A stretch of 64,000 bases of DNA from Zelopaecilomyces penicillatus (GCA_005765155.1 VCCP01000003.1:4278001-4342000), one strand, 5' to 3'; shown: positions 47,901 to 59,802, counted from the stretch's first letter. Program-made: numbers and translations. Notes: generated by a model from the letters alone, not told the origin.

Positions 47901-48043
47901 ATTTTACTGCCACCATCTCATTGTCTTACAGTGACGTCGAAAGGACGACGCAAGCTTCTTTGCATGAGTATTGTCGCCCGAAAGGTAGGCGACCCCGAGT
48001 CTGACCGCCAGCCTTTCTCCCCCCCCCCCCCCTGACGATCCGA
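38931..48043. other. 9.1 kb gene-free region upstream of the disordered-protein gene
   Basis: No frame longer than about 157 codons occurs and none resembles a protein. The DNA is of normal GC. It is full of pyrimidine-rich tracts (for example 41735-41950, with many T runs and TCC repeats), CA/GT-rich patches (39684-39735, 41008-41043) and short TAGGTA/TACCTA motifs (43794-43803, 44555-44569, 47064-47093). It could hold a long promoter and leader of the minus-strand gene at 38160, or unrecognised non-coding transcripts. No tRNA, 5S rRNA or snRNA was recognised. Confidence 0.5.
48019..48032. repeat. C14 homopolymer run
   Basis: A run of 14 C on the plus strand lies 11 bp beyond the COX16 stop codon, so it would be a G14 run in the transcript's 3' UTR. 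Confidence 0.9.
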
Positions 48044-48580
48044 TCACAGTATGCCATCACTTTCACCCGGCAATCTCTTGACGCGCTTTTGTTCCCAGTC
48101 GTCTAGATCTCTACCGGCAAGCCTCTGTCATTAAACAAACATCTCATGTCAGCCAGCAAGCCCATCATCGCTCTCTATTCCCAACGCCACCATCGTAGTT
48201 TGAAGACAAGGATGGACATAGTGCAGCCCTCCCCCTCCAATACCGCAACCTTGAAAACTAAAAGGGAACCAGGGGGCTGGAAGAAAAGAGCATTCTCCCT
48301 TGTTGAAACTCACGTAGTATTCCTCCTTCATGTCCACCTTGCGAGCCGCCTTTCGCACGCCCAGTTCCTCCTCCTTGGTCAACTGCCGGACCTTGCGGTC
48401 ATGTCTCTCGTAGCGCACCGCCGTCGCAGGCGTAAGCACAAACGACCCGGCCACCATAACGGCCATGAAGGGGAGTCCGAAGCTCAGAAACGGGCGCCTG
48501 TTCATCAAGGCGCGGTATCGCATGCCGAACTTGTTTGTGTCGGCAGACGACCGAAATTTGTTGCGCTGGAATGTCGGCAT
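48044..48580 (-). CDS. COX16: Cytochrome c oxidase assembly protein COX16
   Basis: Two exons, 48580..48314 and 48124..48044, encode 115 residues. The 189-nt intron (GTGAGT...ACAG) is long for this window. The product reads MPTFQRNKFRSSADTNKFG, a membrane segment PFLSFGLPFMAVMVAGSFVL, then TPATAVRYERHDRKVRQLT and KVDMKEEYY. It continues after splicing as RLAGRDLDDWEQKRVKRLPG. These are diagnostic Cox16 sequences. It is a mitochondrial inner-membrane protein needed for assembly of complex IV, near Cox1/Cox2. If the intron is retained, the frame stays open for 54 codons and would give an alternative tail. Confidence 0.95.
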
Positions 48581-49606
48581 CGTGATGGTTTTTGTCGATG
48601 GCGGGCGGCCAGCTTGAAGTCGGGTTTTGTGCACAGTCTGCCTTGTCTACTTCGGATCTCTAGGCGCAGGTTTTCGTAGGGTTGCTATCTCATCCGCAAG
48701 TTTGATTTTGGAGATCGCCCCAGTTCAACTAAAACAATGTGCAGTTTCGCAATGAACCATGGTTTGTTGGAGGCAAAATGTTGTAGCTAAATGAGATATC
48801 TGTCGTCGCAGCCCACAGCCTTCCTAACTACATGGTCCGTGCGTAATTGGTTGGCCACCAAATCTGGAGGTAAACGTTCACAAGGCTAGAAAGCTTAGAG
48901 AGCATATTGGAGGCAGCCCATGTCCCTACAATCCCCATGTTGGCCCAAGTTGTTGACCAACGTCTACAATAGTTCACGCAGCAGATGAGATTAAAATAAG
49001 TTCTTGGATTCATCCATTGTCCACTGTTCTTGAAAACAGATCGCGTGCTGGCCGCAACGATGCTTCCCATTTCCGATCATACTATGCAAGAAAAGTCGTA
49101 AAGATACCTAGTGGACATGTCTTCTTCTCAGGAATATAGCCCACTGCTCCTATCCTTCCTTACTGCTCCTTGATGTAGCAGCCGTGCCTTAGTTATACCA
49201 TGGGCAACGCCGGCCATCCCGATACTGTGGTTTAAAATATTCCCGTCGCCCTTCCAACCAAAAACGTCATAACTCGAGACATCAGCCTCGAATCGAGAAA
49301 TGAAAACACGTCTGAAGCTCATTTGTTACACGGTGAAATGCTAGATGTTGACTAGCAAGTAATAGATACAAAGGAAAAGGCTCGGTTCTTCGGGTATGTT
49401 CTTCGTGATCGTCTCGTTCCGTCATTATTGCTGTAATTTTGAAGCCTTGGAGCCGTGCTAAGACGTGGCCCTAGGAGACAGGTGTCATACCCACGGCAAA
49501 GCAAGAAGATATACCTCGGAGAACAATGGAGGAAATGGTGGCATTATACAAGGGGGGGAGGGAGGAGGTTTATGCGGTAAAAAGTTTGTGGCATGCTAAT
49601 AGGCTA
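48581..49606 (-). other. Intergenic between COX16 and PRO45-like gene
   Basis: About 1 kb between two minus-strand genes. Two short ATG frames on the minus strand (49070-48828, 80 codons, Trp-rich; 49322-49128, 64 codons) do not match any family I know. I leave them unannotated. Confidence 0.4.
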
Positions 49607-51910
49607 TTACCGTTCAACACGAGGTGGAGGAGATTGCCAACCATTTATGTAGGCCATAAGACCCATACCGATGAATACGACGCCTAGCATGGAGGCATAA
49701 GGGATCACAGCGTCTAGGCGCTGGCCCTGGGATGCCTTGACCACCTGTGAGGTCATTGGGGTAATGGTGTTTGCCCTTGAGAGGGTAGGGTCATCGCTCG
49801 AGTCCTCAGTTGAGGTAATGGCTAGCGGCTCAGCCACACCACCCAGTTTTTGCTCAGAGAGTTGAGAGGCTACAGAGGGTTCGCTGCTGTCCTCGGTTAC
49901 CTCACCACTCTCCGACGCACTCTGCCGCCTTGATGTTGAAGATTGTTGCCTTTCTTCTGCTGCGACCCGTCGAGCTTCTTCTTCTCTCAGTTGAACGACC
50001 ATTTCGGCCAAAGTCTTCCTGTCAGCGTCGCGATCAGACTCCACTGTTTCACAGCGACTTCTCCACTCCTCCATTTGTTGCCTCAGTTCCCGCATCTGCT
50101 CGTCCATGATATCGATGCGGGACTGCAACGCTGCCGCTGCCTCTTCAGCAACACTGTCAGGCTGAGGCTGAAGGACCTTCGCCGGCAGATCGACGTCCAG
50201 GTTCTCTTCAGCCTCTTTCTCCTGTAACTCAGTTACAATATCAGAAACATGCTCTATTTCAGTGGACCCATTCGCCATGGTATGTGTTGATTCCTCTAGT
50301 CGTCTGGCCAAATCTTCTGCTAGTCCTCGAGCCTCTCGCTCTTTTTCGAGCATGGTCTCCAACTCACGTAGGCGGGTAGTCTGTGTATCTATGTCTCGCT
50401 TGGCGTTGTTCAAAGCCTCTGTAAGTTGAATAATCTGACTCAGGTTCTCTTGTCGGATTGGTGATGAAATTGGCGGCCCCGATTTAGGTCTTTCAGTTGG
50501 TCCCCGTTTAAGCGAGGGAACATCTGGCTTCTCAGGAAGGGGTTGCTGCGGAGGAGGGGCAGGAGGGTCAGAGAAACGCGCTTTAGGGTCGGTTCGAAAC
50601 GGAACTCCATTCCCATTGACCATGGCTTGCGATTTCGGAGGCTCTTGTGGCTCCGGCTTTTCAAGATCCTTTACATCCTCCTTGGATAACAAGGTGTTTA
50701 CGAATTGACTAGTTCGGCCAAGATCCTGGGCTTGAAGTCTGGCGTTTCGCATTTCGGTCTATTACCATGTTAGGGTCTCTGTTCAGATTAGGAGGTCGCT
50801 TGGAATGATTATACTCACGGAAAGTCGCTTCAGGATTTGGTCTGTGGCAATAGGTGTTAAAAAGAAGGGTCGCTGCTGCGCCATTCCATTTGCCTGAACG
50901 CCCATTCCGCCACCGTTTGGCATCATTCGCCCGTTGTTACCCATTGACATATTGCTGCCTGCCCGACCACGCATTTGCATAGCACCGGTTGGTATCATCA
51001 TTGAACTATTAGCCGGATCTAAATCTCCAAAGTTCATGTCCAAAACATTGTTCGATGTGTTCAAAAAACCGGCATGTTCGACCTTAGCGGCGACCTTGTG
51101 ATGAACTACAGTCTTCTGATCCTCACTAACGATATCGATACCGAGTTCAAGATGGTCGGCCGTTTGAAGTTCATGTGGTTCTGATTCGCGGTTTTCTTGG
51201 GAGAGACGTGTCCCGTTAACAAAGGTTCCATTGGAGGACTTGACATCTCGAATGTAAATCTTGCCGTTTCGCTCTGAATAGATTTCAGCGTGCTGCCTTG
51301 ACAGCACCTTACTGTCGAAGAAGCCGTTGGTGGATGTTGGGACGGTCTTTTGGTTAGTTTGTCGTCCTATCCTGAGACATTCGGGTGCGAAGGGCACGGC
51401 GATTGTTTTCCGCTCAAATGTACCATTTAGTGAGAGAAGGTAGAGAACAGGCTGGCTAGGGGAAAATTGATCAGGCCCCATCGGTCGCATCATGGCTTGT
51501 GGCGTCATCTGGGGTTGACCTTGGCCAGGCTGCATGCCACCATGAGGCATCACCATGCCGTTGGCGCGACCAGGCGGAAGTCGTGAAAAATCCGGTTGCA
51601 CTTCTCCCTTAGCTACAGGCCAAGGATTCTTGGGTTGAGGTCTCTTTCGGGGTGCGCTGTTGGCCGACCATTGGCTCAAATCCGTAGTAGAGGACATAGG
51701 GGTGCCATTGGACTGGGATCCATTTGTTGCGACTGAAGTGCCGGACGAACTAGATGAGATGGAAGAGGACGAGTTTGTTCGCGAAAGAGTCTTACGGGGC
51801 ACAAACATGCCTCTGACCTCGTCTGGGTTCATCGGATTGTTGCCATTAATGGTGCCCCATGCTGGTCGGGAAATTTGCGGAAAGGTCGGTGGACTCGCGA
51901 CGGCAGTCAT
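49607..51910 (-). CDS. FHA-domain, coiled-coil, tail-anchored protein (SLMAP/PRO45-like STRIPAK subunit)
   Basis: Two exons, 51910..50819 and 50758..49607, encode 747 residues. The 60-nt intron (GTGAGT...ATAG) joins LKRLS to TEMRNARLQ in phase 0. The first 150 residues are disordered (Ser-rich, then a Met/Gly/Gln-rich stretch). The FHA domain at about 170-265 has IGRQTN, SRQHAEIYSERNGKIYIRD and SSNGTFVNGTRLS, the canonical phosphothreonine-binding residues. A second Met/Gly/Asn-rich linker leads to coiled coils (about 480-650) and a C-terminal membrane anchor (IPYASMLGVVFIGMGLMAYI) ending in PPPRVER. This layout matches fungal SLMAP homologues (PRO45, Far9/Far10-like), which tether the STRIPAK complex to ER, nuclear envelope and mitochondria for sexual development and hyphal fusion. 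Confidence 0.88.
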
Positions 51911-52864
51911 GAGGAAAGCTCAGGTTCGGAACCGAGTTCGATAGGCGGGCACGTTGAAGATGGTTTTGGAAGTCGTTAGGGTCGGTATCGGTGCACAGTA
52001 ATAGCACAACGTCAGGCTCAAATCTGCACGACTCCGCAGCCACGAAATCAAAGCCGCGGCTAATGCGGGGAGATGCAGACGGACCGGAGTCCTATCACAA
52101 AAAACGGCTACCGTGGGTGTAGTTCACACTGAGTAAATAGAAAAGAGTTGCGTTGCGTGACTGTGATGATGATGGAAAAAATGTCAGCAGGGTTGGTTGA
52201 TGTGGCTAGTTGCCAGCAGGCCAATTGGGGGTTGGTATAGCCGTGCGAGGTTGGAGCCAGACTTGACCCTGAAACCTGCCCACGACCCTCGCAGCACTAG
52301 TTAAACATACTGAGATGTTATAAATGACAGTCTTGAGTATTCTCGCGACGTCGTTGCAGAACAGTTTGGCGGGAGCTTGAGCTGATGGATAGTCTGGGGG
52401 AGATTTGTCTGTTCCCCCCGACTCCGCTAGGCGCTGCTTGGCGTGTTGAAAGCTTGCGTCCAGATACAGTGCACGGCTGAGTATCGTTAATGGGTCACTC
52501 AGCTTCCACAACCGGCGCTGCAATAAGCTTTCATCATTAATTAGAGACTTATGAACGCATAATAATCAATACTTGTAACATATTTCCATCATGAGCCAGT
52601 TCTTGGGTTTGTAAACGGCTCATGACCATGGTTCACGTGATGCCCCACCACAGTGTAACTATGCATAATGACGGAGATATTGACACTATGAGGGGCCTGC
52701 TAAGCACCCGCATTAACCTTTGACCGATTCCGTCCCAGTTCTTGCTGTGCCCAATCGGATGCGACGATCTAGTAATTGGAGCTTCTAGATGCTCATGCAA
52801 AGCACTTGATCGTGAAGCTACCAATAGGCAACATTCAGTCTTGATTCGAAATAATCACATCACC
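51911..52864. other. Divergent region between PRO45-like gene and MGR2
   Basis: About 950 bp of shared upstream DNA. Only an open stretch lacking an ATG start (52206-52523, minus) is present. No gene is called. Confidence 0.45.
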
Positions 52865-53420
52865 ATGCCTCCAGTCGCACCTGTTAACATGGGGGGCCAA
52901 CACGCCCCCTCTAACTTTGACAAGCGTATGAACTCTTTCCCCAGGGCGCAGTGCGTGACGCAAGCTAACATACAGATAGTCAAGATGGGCGCTATGATGG
53001 GTGGATGTGAGGATGCGATCTCCGTTGTGCAACACTGCAATAGGTTTTGAACTGACCTTTTTTTTTTATAGCTGTGGGTGTCATAATGGGCTTCATATTT
53101 GGTATATATCCCTACGACGGACGCAAAGTGGCAAATGACTGACTGTGTCACAGGCACTGTCAACATCTTTCGATATGGTGCAGGCTCTCATGGCATAATG
53201 AGGACATTGGGCCAATACATGGGGGCATCAGGAGCAACTTTCGGGTAAGAAAGTCGAAATTCCTTTCCATCTGCCAATTAACTAATTTTGTAGATTCTTT
53301 ATGGGCATCGGTAGTGTAATTCGATCGGATGCTGATCCAAGGCTTCACGAACTGTATATGCGAGCGCAACGACGGCCGATCATTATGATGGCGAATCCGA
53401 CCTGGAGGAAAGGGTCATAG
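52865..53420 (+). CDS. MGR2: Mgr2/ROMO1-family mitochondrial TIM23-complex protein
   Basis: Five exons, 52865..52925, 52980..53006, 53072..53101, 53154..53244 and 53294..53420, encode 111 residues. Exons 2 and 3 are only 27 and 30 nt. The splicing is fixed by reading frame and family sequence: MPPVAPVNMGG, then FDKLKMGAMMGG, then SVGVIMGFIFG, then TVNIFRYGAGSHGIMRTLGQ, then FFMGIGSVIRSD. It ends in MRAQRRPIIMM and a short basic tail. The two glycine-zipper helices are the Mgr2/ROMO1 signature. Mgr2 sits at the TIM23 translocase and controls lateral sorting of preproteins into the inner membrane. All four introns are 49-65 nt. Confidence 0.92.
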
Positions 53421-55447
53421 TAACAACGAGCCTACTGTACAAAACAGATGGCTACAAGATTTGAGCGACCCTGAAGCCACGTACAGTCTGATAGTCAGAG
53501 ACCACACCTGTAATATAGCAACTTTGTCGACGTTGCTTTCATACAACAACAACAACAAACTAAACCATGCTCTAGAAAGGGCACCATATTCCTGGTTTCT
53601 CCCAATGGTTGATGCGCGGGTGCAGCCTGATATAAAAATGTTGTACACTAAGTGAACGATTAATCACCTCTCTGTTATTGGATATCTAAGTCTTGGTCGG
53701 GATTGGATTCGGCTTGCGCAGCTGCTGACAGTTGTGCAACCCATTCATGAAACATAAAATACCGTCCCTCAAACTTGTCGTGGCAAAGTCTGCTCTTCGA
53801 ACTTATTACTTGTTTTATGCTATCTCGGTTCTGATATATCCGGGTGGACGTGCCTCTTTCACAGCCCTCCTTGTGTGAACTATTTCTTGACTGGATTGCG
53901 AGCCATTTGTACGCGTCATCAACCCCTATGTGTTGAGCAAGCGACATAGCTCGACTTGATCCTGCTGAGTCTGCATCGCACGATAGTAGCTGCTATTGCT
54001 GCATATTTTCATTCATGCTGCAATGGTTTCAACCGGCGCCTACGCACGCTTTGTGTGACGGGTAGAGGGATCTTGCGGTGCCGGACGGGTCGGACCTCTC
54101 TGCAGTGCCCTTACGAGTTGTGAAACGTGCCAATTACTGGAACCTAAAACTATGCTTGCACCTCCCGGAGTGGCATTGCGATCTGGTCTAAGCGCCTCTC
54201 GGCAAATGTAGATCCCGGCCCGCATGGAAGCCATCAACGCATTCCAATTGTAGAACTTGATATACGGTTTGCCGTCTACCGGTGTAGACGGAAAGACGGG
54301 CCGCTGCTTTCACACGCGCTGGCCTAGCCTGGCTTCTCAGACTTACAATTAGGATTTGCGGTTATCTGCATCTGCACTTCCCTACCGCTAGGCCCGATAA
54401 TATGGGGCTGCGGATGTCCGATCGAATCCCAGCCCTATCATTACGGTCGTCGGACTTCATCCCGGATGCGATGTGAGGCTGAGAACCATGCCCTGTCAGC
54501 ACCCGACAGTTGTATCCGAGCTGAGCCGAATCAACAAGTCAATATTGGATACTTTTCTTTACAAAAAAAAACTTAAAATTTCAGAAAGAGGGATCCCCTG
54601 ACTAGACTACAATTGCCTAATGTGTCTAAACTATCGACTCCTTTTAAGCCCCCGATAACCAGAGTCAGCAGGTGGATCAAACTCACGGGAATCATCACAA
54701 AAAAGTCCCTAGCAATTTACCTTCTCTACATCCTGATTTAGTATGTGCTGGCCAATATTCAAGCCTCGTTTATCCATGACTAAGTGACGGCGAGACGGAG
54801 AGCATTTGGGCGGCTGATCGGCCATGCAACGGCATGGCAGAGCCAATGGTATGAATAAGGCTTGCTCAACCATCTCCTCTCTATGCCGTCTTGTCAGCTG
54901 TTTCAAAAAGTACATGTCAGATTAGTATTACCAGCGACGGCCGCTAGAGGACTAGCAGCCCGCTTCGACCCCGATGTAGAAACCCACCGATCGTATTTTG
55001 ATTCTGCCTTATCCCTTAAGACCGCCCCCATGTTAAAGTCACCTATGCGTTAACGCACGGGGCTGTGTGAAAAAGCAGGGCTTGATATTCCGGCCTGTTC
55101 GATGCCGTGGATTCGTATAGAAACAGAATGACCATGGCACGGAGTCGCCCCTGTTATCACAGTATGAATCGTCATTGGAGCAACATAGAGATGAAACGGG
55201 GGACACCGAGTACGAGGTCATCTCAGGCTGACGATGCATAGCTAATATCGTATGCCCCGAGCCCTGCTTAGGTCAGACTAGGATGGATGCTGTGACCCGT
55301 TAAGACGACTATGCAATGACTGTAACAGTATATAAATATGTATAAGAGAGACGAAAGAACGCTGTTTGATTAAGTGACTAGGCTCAACCCATAATTCCTC
55401 ATACAAAAAAATCTCTATCATACTCTATTTCCGCTAAACTAGTAATC
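53421..55447. other. 2 kb intergenic between MGR2 and laccase
   Basis: A 90-codon ATG frame on the minus strand (53947-53675) has a hydrophilic, unremarkable product that I cannot assign. The rest has no coding signal. A TATATAA box lies at 55329, near the laccase start. Confidence 0.45.
55329..55335 (+). promoter_or_regulatory. TATA-like element upstream of laccase
   Basis: TATATAA lies 113-119 bp before the laccase ATG at 55448. The spacing suits a short 5' leader and argues that the ATG at 55448 is the true start, with no further upstream coding exon. Confidence 0.4.
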
Positions 55448-57508
55448 ATGGGGGCAGGGAGCAGCCACCAACTGGCGAGAAGAGATGCCTTCCAGCCTGG
55501 TGATTTGGGAGGCAGCTTGGACCAGTCCCAAACTAACGGGTAAAGTTGATTCTTAATACTATTTGGCAAGTTTGGGCTTACTTGTACTAACCAACTCAAT
55601 GTTAGGGAGTCGATTCTTGGGACAATGGAAGCGCCAAAACTTCCGGCCTATCTCACAAACAACCCACTTCCCAACGGCAAACCATGGAGCACTCTGGACA
55701 CTAAAACCAACTACTACGAAACACATCCGGACACGGGAGTGATACGGTCCTATGACTTCACAATTAGCCGAGGCGTCATCGCGCCAGATGGATATCAACG
55801 AAACGTTCTGCTGGTCAACGGTGCCTTCCCAGGGCCTTTGATCGAGGCCAACTGGGGTGACACAATTCAAGTGACTCTCCACAACAATATCTCTGGCCCT
55901 GCTGAGGGCACTGCATTGCACTGGCATGGATTCCTCCAGAAGAAAACACCGTGGGAAGATGGTGTTCCCGGCGTCACGCAATGTCCAGTCCCACCTGGAG
56001 AGAGCTTCACACACCAATTCATTGCCGATCTCTACGGAAGCTCTTGGTATCATGGACACTACTCTTCTCAATATGCTGGTGGTCTCAGTGGCCCCATGGT
56101 CATCCACGGCCCTACTGATAAGGACCAAAATTACGATGTAGACATTGGCCCAGTCATGCTCTCTGATTGGTATCATGAGGAGTATTTCAAACTTGTTCAG
56201 AAAACCATGTCTCCGTTCCCCGCACCCGCCTTTTCATCCGATAATAATCTCATAAACGGCAAGATGAATTTCGACTGTTCTACCCTCAAAGATGACCCAA
56301 CCCCCTGTGCTAGTGATGCGGGTATATCCGTGTTCAAATTTCAAAAGGGGAAAACTCATCGACTACGACTGATGAATACTGGAGCACAAGCTTTACAGCG
56401 CTTCAGCATTGATGGACACACGATGAAAATCATTGCCAATGACTTTGTCCCCGTGGAGCCATACGAGACTGAAGTTGTGACACTTGGTATCGGACAACGT
56501 ACTGATGTGATTGTTACGGCCAACGGCGAGCTTGATGCTTACTGGATGCGCAGTAATATGAGCACTGCATGTAGCCGATCTAATCAGCCGAACGCGTTGG
56601 CTGCAATCTACTATGACGATGCTGATACGTCCAAGCTGCCAACATCAACGGCTTGGGACCGGCCTGACCCAAGAACATGCACCAACGATGACTTGGCTCT
56701 CACCAAGCCACTCGCGCCGATTGCAGTACCTGAGCCTGATTTGACCAAAACTATGGAGGTCAAGACTTTTGTCAACGGCAGTAAAATCACGTTGTGGGAT
56801 TTTGACGGAACTGATTTCAGGGGCAACTATAACTCCCCGACATTGCTGCTGAGCAACCTCGGAAATCTTACCTTTGAGAAGCAGTGGAACGTCAAGAATT
56901 TTGGAGATGCAAAGAGTGTTAGAATTGTTGTCATCAACCGTAGTGGCACTGCGTGAGTCTATTTCCTCCTGCTTCCTGCACCCTCCTTCCCCCTTGACGT
57001 TGTACATGGAGGTACAATTTTATACCTACAGGCGGAGGGAATCGTTGAGTTGCTAACCTAGTCTGACGCAGTCACCCGATGCATTTGCATGGCTTTAACA
57101 TGTATATCCTTGCCGAGGGCGCTGGAGAATGGGACGGCACGACCATTGTAAACCCAGGGAATCCCCAACGAAGAGACGTGATGCAGGTTCGCGCAAATGG
57201 GTATATTGTTATGCAGTTTGATGCAGGAGAGAATCCCGGTAAGCGCCCCAATAATTGATATCGTGCATGACAAAATACCACTGGTACTGGTACATTATAG
57301 GCATGAGACTGACTGAAATTCATTAGGTGTCTGGCCTTTCCATTGCCATATTGCGTGGCACACATCTGCTGGCTTCCTCACTCAGTTTCTGGTTGGGCCA
57401 GATGCAGTAAAGAAGCTGGTGATTCCTAACGTGGTGGCAGAGACATGCCGGCAATGGGGCGCGTATACGGACACCAATATACCGGAGCAGATTGACAGTG
57501 GGCTGTGA
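55448..57508 (+). CDS. Laccase-type multicopper oxidase without visible signal peptide
   Basis: Four exons, 55448..55539, 55606..56952, 57072..57238 and 57327..57508, encode 595 residues. All copper motifs are present: L1 ALHWHGF, L2 WYHGHYSSQYAGGL, L3 HPMHLHGF and L4 HCHIAWHTSAGF. All ten copper-binding histidines and the type-1 cysteine are therefore intact. The family oxidises phenols and reduces O2 to water. Most fungal laccases begin with a secretion signal, but this one starts MGAGSSHQLARRDAFQPGD, hydrophilic with no hydrophobic core. The start fits the N-myristoylation pattern M-G-x-x-x-S. Either an upstream signal exon was missed, or the enzyme is cytosolic or membrane-bound. The C-terminus ends IPEQIDSGL. 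Such ascomycete laccases can serve in pigment synthesis (inference). Confidence 0.9.
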
Positions 57509-57743
57509 TCTTGCCTTGCCTAATCTCCACTTTAGATTATTATAGACTTAATAAAGCGAGCCGCAGTTATAGATGTTCTCTTATTCTATTTGCATGATTA
57601 CATATCACGATTTAGGTCTCGAGTTATACCACAGGTATCGGCGCTTGAGATTCTATCTGCGTGAATTCTACGGACTCTAATGTTATGTTTAATGTTATGG
57701 AGGACTGTCTGGCAAAATACCCCTCTAACTAAGAAAATCTTCA

Positions 57744-59124
57744 TTATAAAGGCTCAGGCTTATCCTTGTTCTTTTCCTCCACCTTGAGGTCAGCAAGTTT
57801 TTCAATAGCCGTCTCTAATTTCTCACCAAGTGCATCAAGCTTGGCCTCCGCTGGTGCATTTGTATGCTTGTCTGTCGGCTCACTTAGCCCCGCAGCTGAC
57901 GTTGAAGTTGGGGCATCCTCTTCGACTGGTGATTTCTTTTCCTGCACAGCGATCTGCACAGCGATCTGCTCGACATCATGTTCAGGCAGCAAGTTGGGCT
58001 TCGGCTCAGAAGTGCCAGAATTAGCTAGTGATGCGTTCGCTGTGTTATTTTGCGCATCCCGTGAGCTCTCATAGGTGTCATCCGCGAGTTTGAGTGCGGA
58101 CTCAACGCCTTCGGTCAACCTCTGTACTTCCTCCTCAATCTCTTGCTCGTGGTACGTTTCACTCCTCAATTGCCTCTCTGCTTCTTTATCTCCAACAACA
58201 CCTCGCCACAGTTCTTCCAACTCTTCTCTCCATCCAAGGGCATCGGCCAACTTGCGAATGCCCGCATCACACTGTCCAAGCTGGAGAACATCGTCCGGCC
58301 GTGAGCCCAATGATCCAACCCTCTCCATATTGAAGAGTACTCGCGGCTTCTCTTCCTGTGCCATGTCTGGAAGGCTGGCGAAGGGGTACACAGATAAGCT
58401 TGTGCCAATGATAAGCACAAGGTCTGCCATGGTGGTATGGAAAGTATTATGAGAAAATGCTTTGGGTAAGGGCTCCCCAAAGAAAGTTATGTCTGGCTTT
58501 ACCAAGCCTTTGCACTCTTCATGCGAGCAACGCGGAACTTTACCCTCGAGGACATGCTCCTTCATCTCATCATCTGGGAATCCCGAACCACAGTCAATGC
58601 ATCGTTGGGAGGCAAAACTTCCATGTGCCTCAATAATTTTGTCTGCAGGAACACCGGCGACTCGTTCAAGACAGTCAATGTTCTGAGTGAAAAGCATTTG
58701 AAGCAGCCCTTTCCGGGCTAAGAGAGAGATGAATGCATGGGAGACAGTGGGGTGGAATTTCCCAGGATAGAGTTCTCTTGCGAGAATATAAAACGGTTCA
58801 GGATTGTTGCGAAAGAATGATATGTCAAACACGGCTTCAGCATGAGGCAAGTTCAAGCGCGCAAGATTGTTGTAGAGCCCAGTCTTTGGTGACCTAAAGT
58901 CGGGAACTGTCACCGACATCTCATATTAGCCCAGGGCCACCAGAAGCTATTGGATTCGACATAAACGTACTCCCAGCAGCAGTGGAAATACCGGCACCAG
59001 TCAGAACGACAACCCTCTCGGCCTTTCCGCTCTTGATGTATTCCGCAACCGCAGCCAAGGTTCTCTCGGCCAGGCTGTGCGGCTGAACGGACTCATCCAC
59101 CGGCGTTGACTCCTCTTGACCCAT
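57744..59124 (-). CDS. HST2: Class I sirtuin, NAD-dependent protein deacetylase HST2
   Basis: Two exons, 59124..58971 and 58906..57744, encode 438 residues. The junction (GTACGT...ACAG) restores VLTGAGISTAAG followed by IPDFRSPKTGLY, the NAD-binding signature. The Sir2 core also shows FTQNIDCLERVAG, the catalytic histidine in IEAHGSF, a zinc site C-x2-C (RCIDCGSGF) with C-x4-C (RCSHEECKG), and VKPDITFFGEPLP and LIIGTSLSVYPF. It removes acetyl groups from lysines and releases nicotinamide. The tail after about residue 290 is long, acidic and Lys/Glu-rich (ending EEKNKDKPEPL). A duplicated QIAVQIAVQ appears in the tail, from a tandem 12-bp-like repeat near 57952-57975. Confidence 0.95.
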
Positions 59125-59802
59125 TTTCCGACCTACCCAGCGAGGAACACGAGGCCCAGGCTTGTGGCGTTCGCGGCGTCTGCGACTTATCTTGTGATAT
59201 TATTCTTGCGCGATGAAATACAGTCAGGAACACGAGTAGAGTACAGCGCAAAGATATGGAACAGGTACGAAGGCAGACGGCTGATGAGATGGGTGGTGGG
59301 GGTTGCATCTCCTTAGTCGATTTACATCATAGGCCCGTTGCTGGCCGGGCGTCTTATCGATAAGGTATCAATTACATCGAAGAGTCATTGATGTTCTCAC
59401 GGCGCAATCTGCCCGATTCCCATTGTCGACTGACCAGTTCAATATACTACAAAGATACTTCATAGTGAAGTTACCTACCGATAGAGAAGCGCCTTTGCGA
59501 TGAAACCTGATACGGAGTAGTGATACTGGCGCTGTTACTGGATGAAGAAAGCTTTGACGTCAGGGCAACAACCAACTATTCAGATTGAGAATTCTTTGGA
59601 AGCATATATGAGCATGTTATAGCTGGGCAAAATTTATAAAAAAAAAAGTTAAGATTGAAACGTTCTGCCAATCGCCTAAGCGAAGAGTACTGGTAAGATC
59701 ATCTCTTAGTGTTTCCAGCCCAAGCTTCGATCCCCATCCTATTTATGTTAACGCCTAGCAATGCCAACCTCTACGCCCTGACCTAGATAAAAACAATGCT
59801 GA
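59125..59802. other. Intergenic between HST2 and NC2-beta
   Basis: About 680 bp, with an A8 run near 59638-59648. No gene is visible. Confidence 0.5.

Noticed and set aside
48019..48032. C14 run considered as the end of a second MITE-like copy
   Set aside because: No inverted arm or complementary G run lies within several hundred bases, so it is reported only as a homopolymer.
53675..53947. A 90-codon ATG frame on the minus strand between MGR2 and the laccase gene
   Set aside because: It has no homology I can recall and no supporting signals. It is kept only as a note in the intergenic entry.
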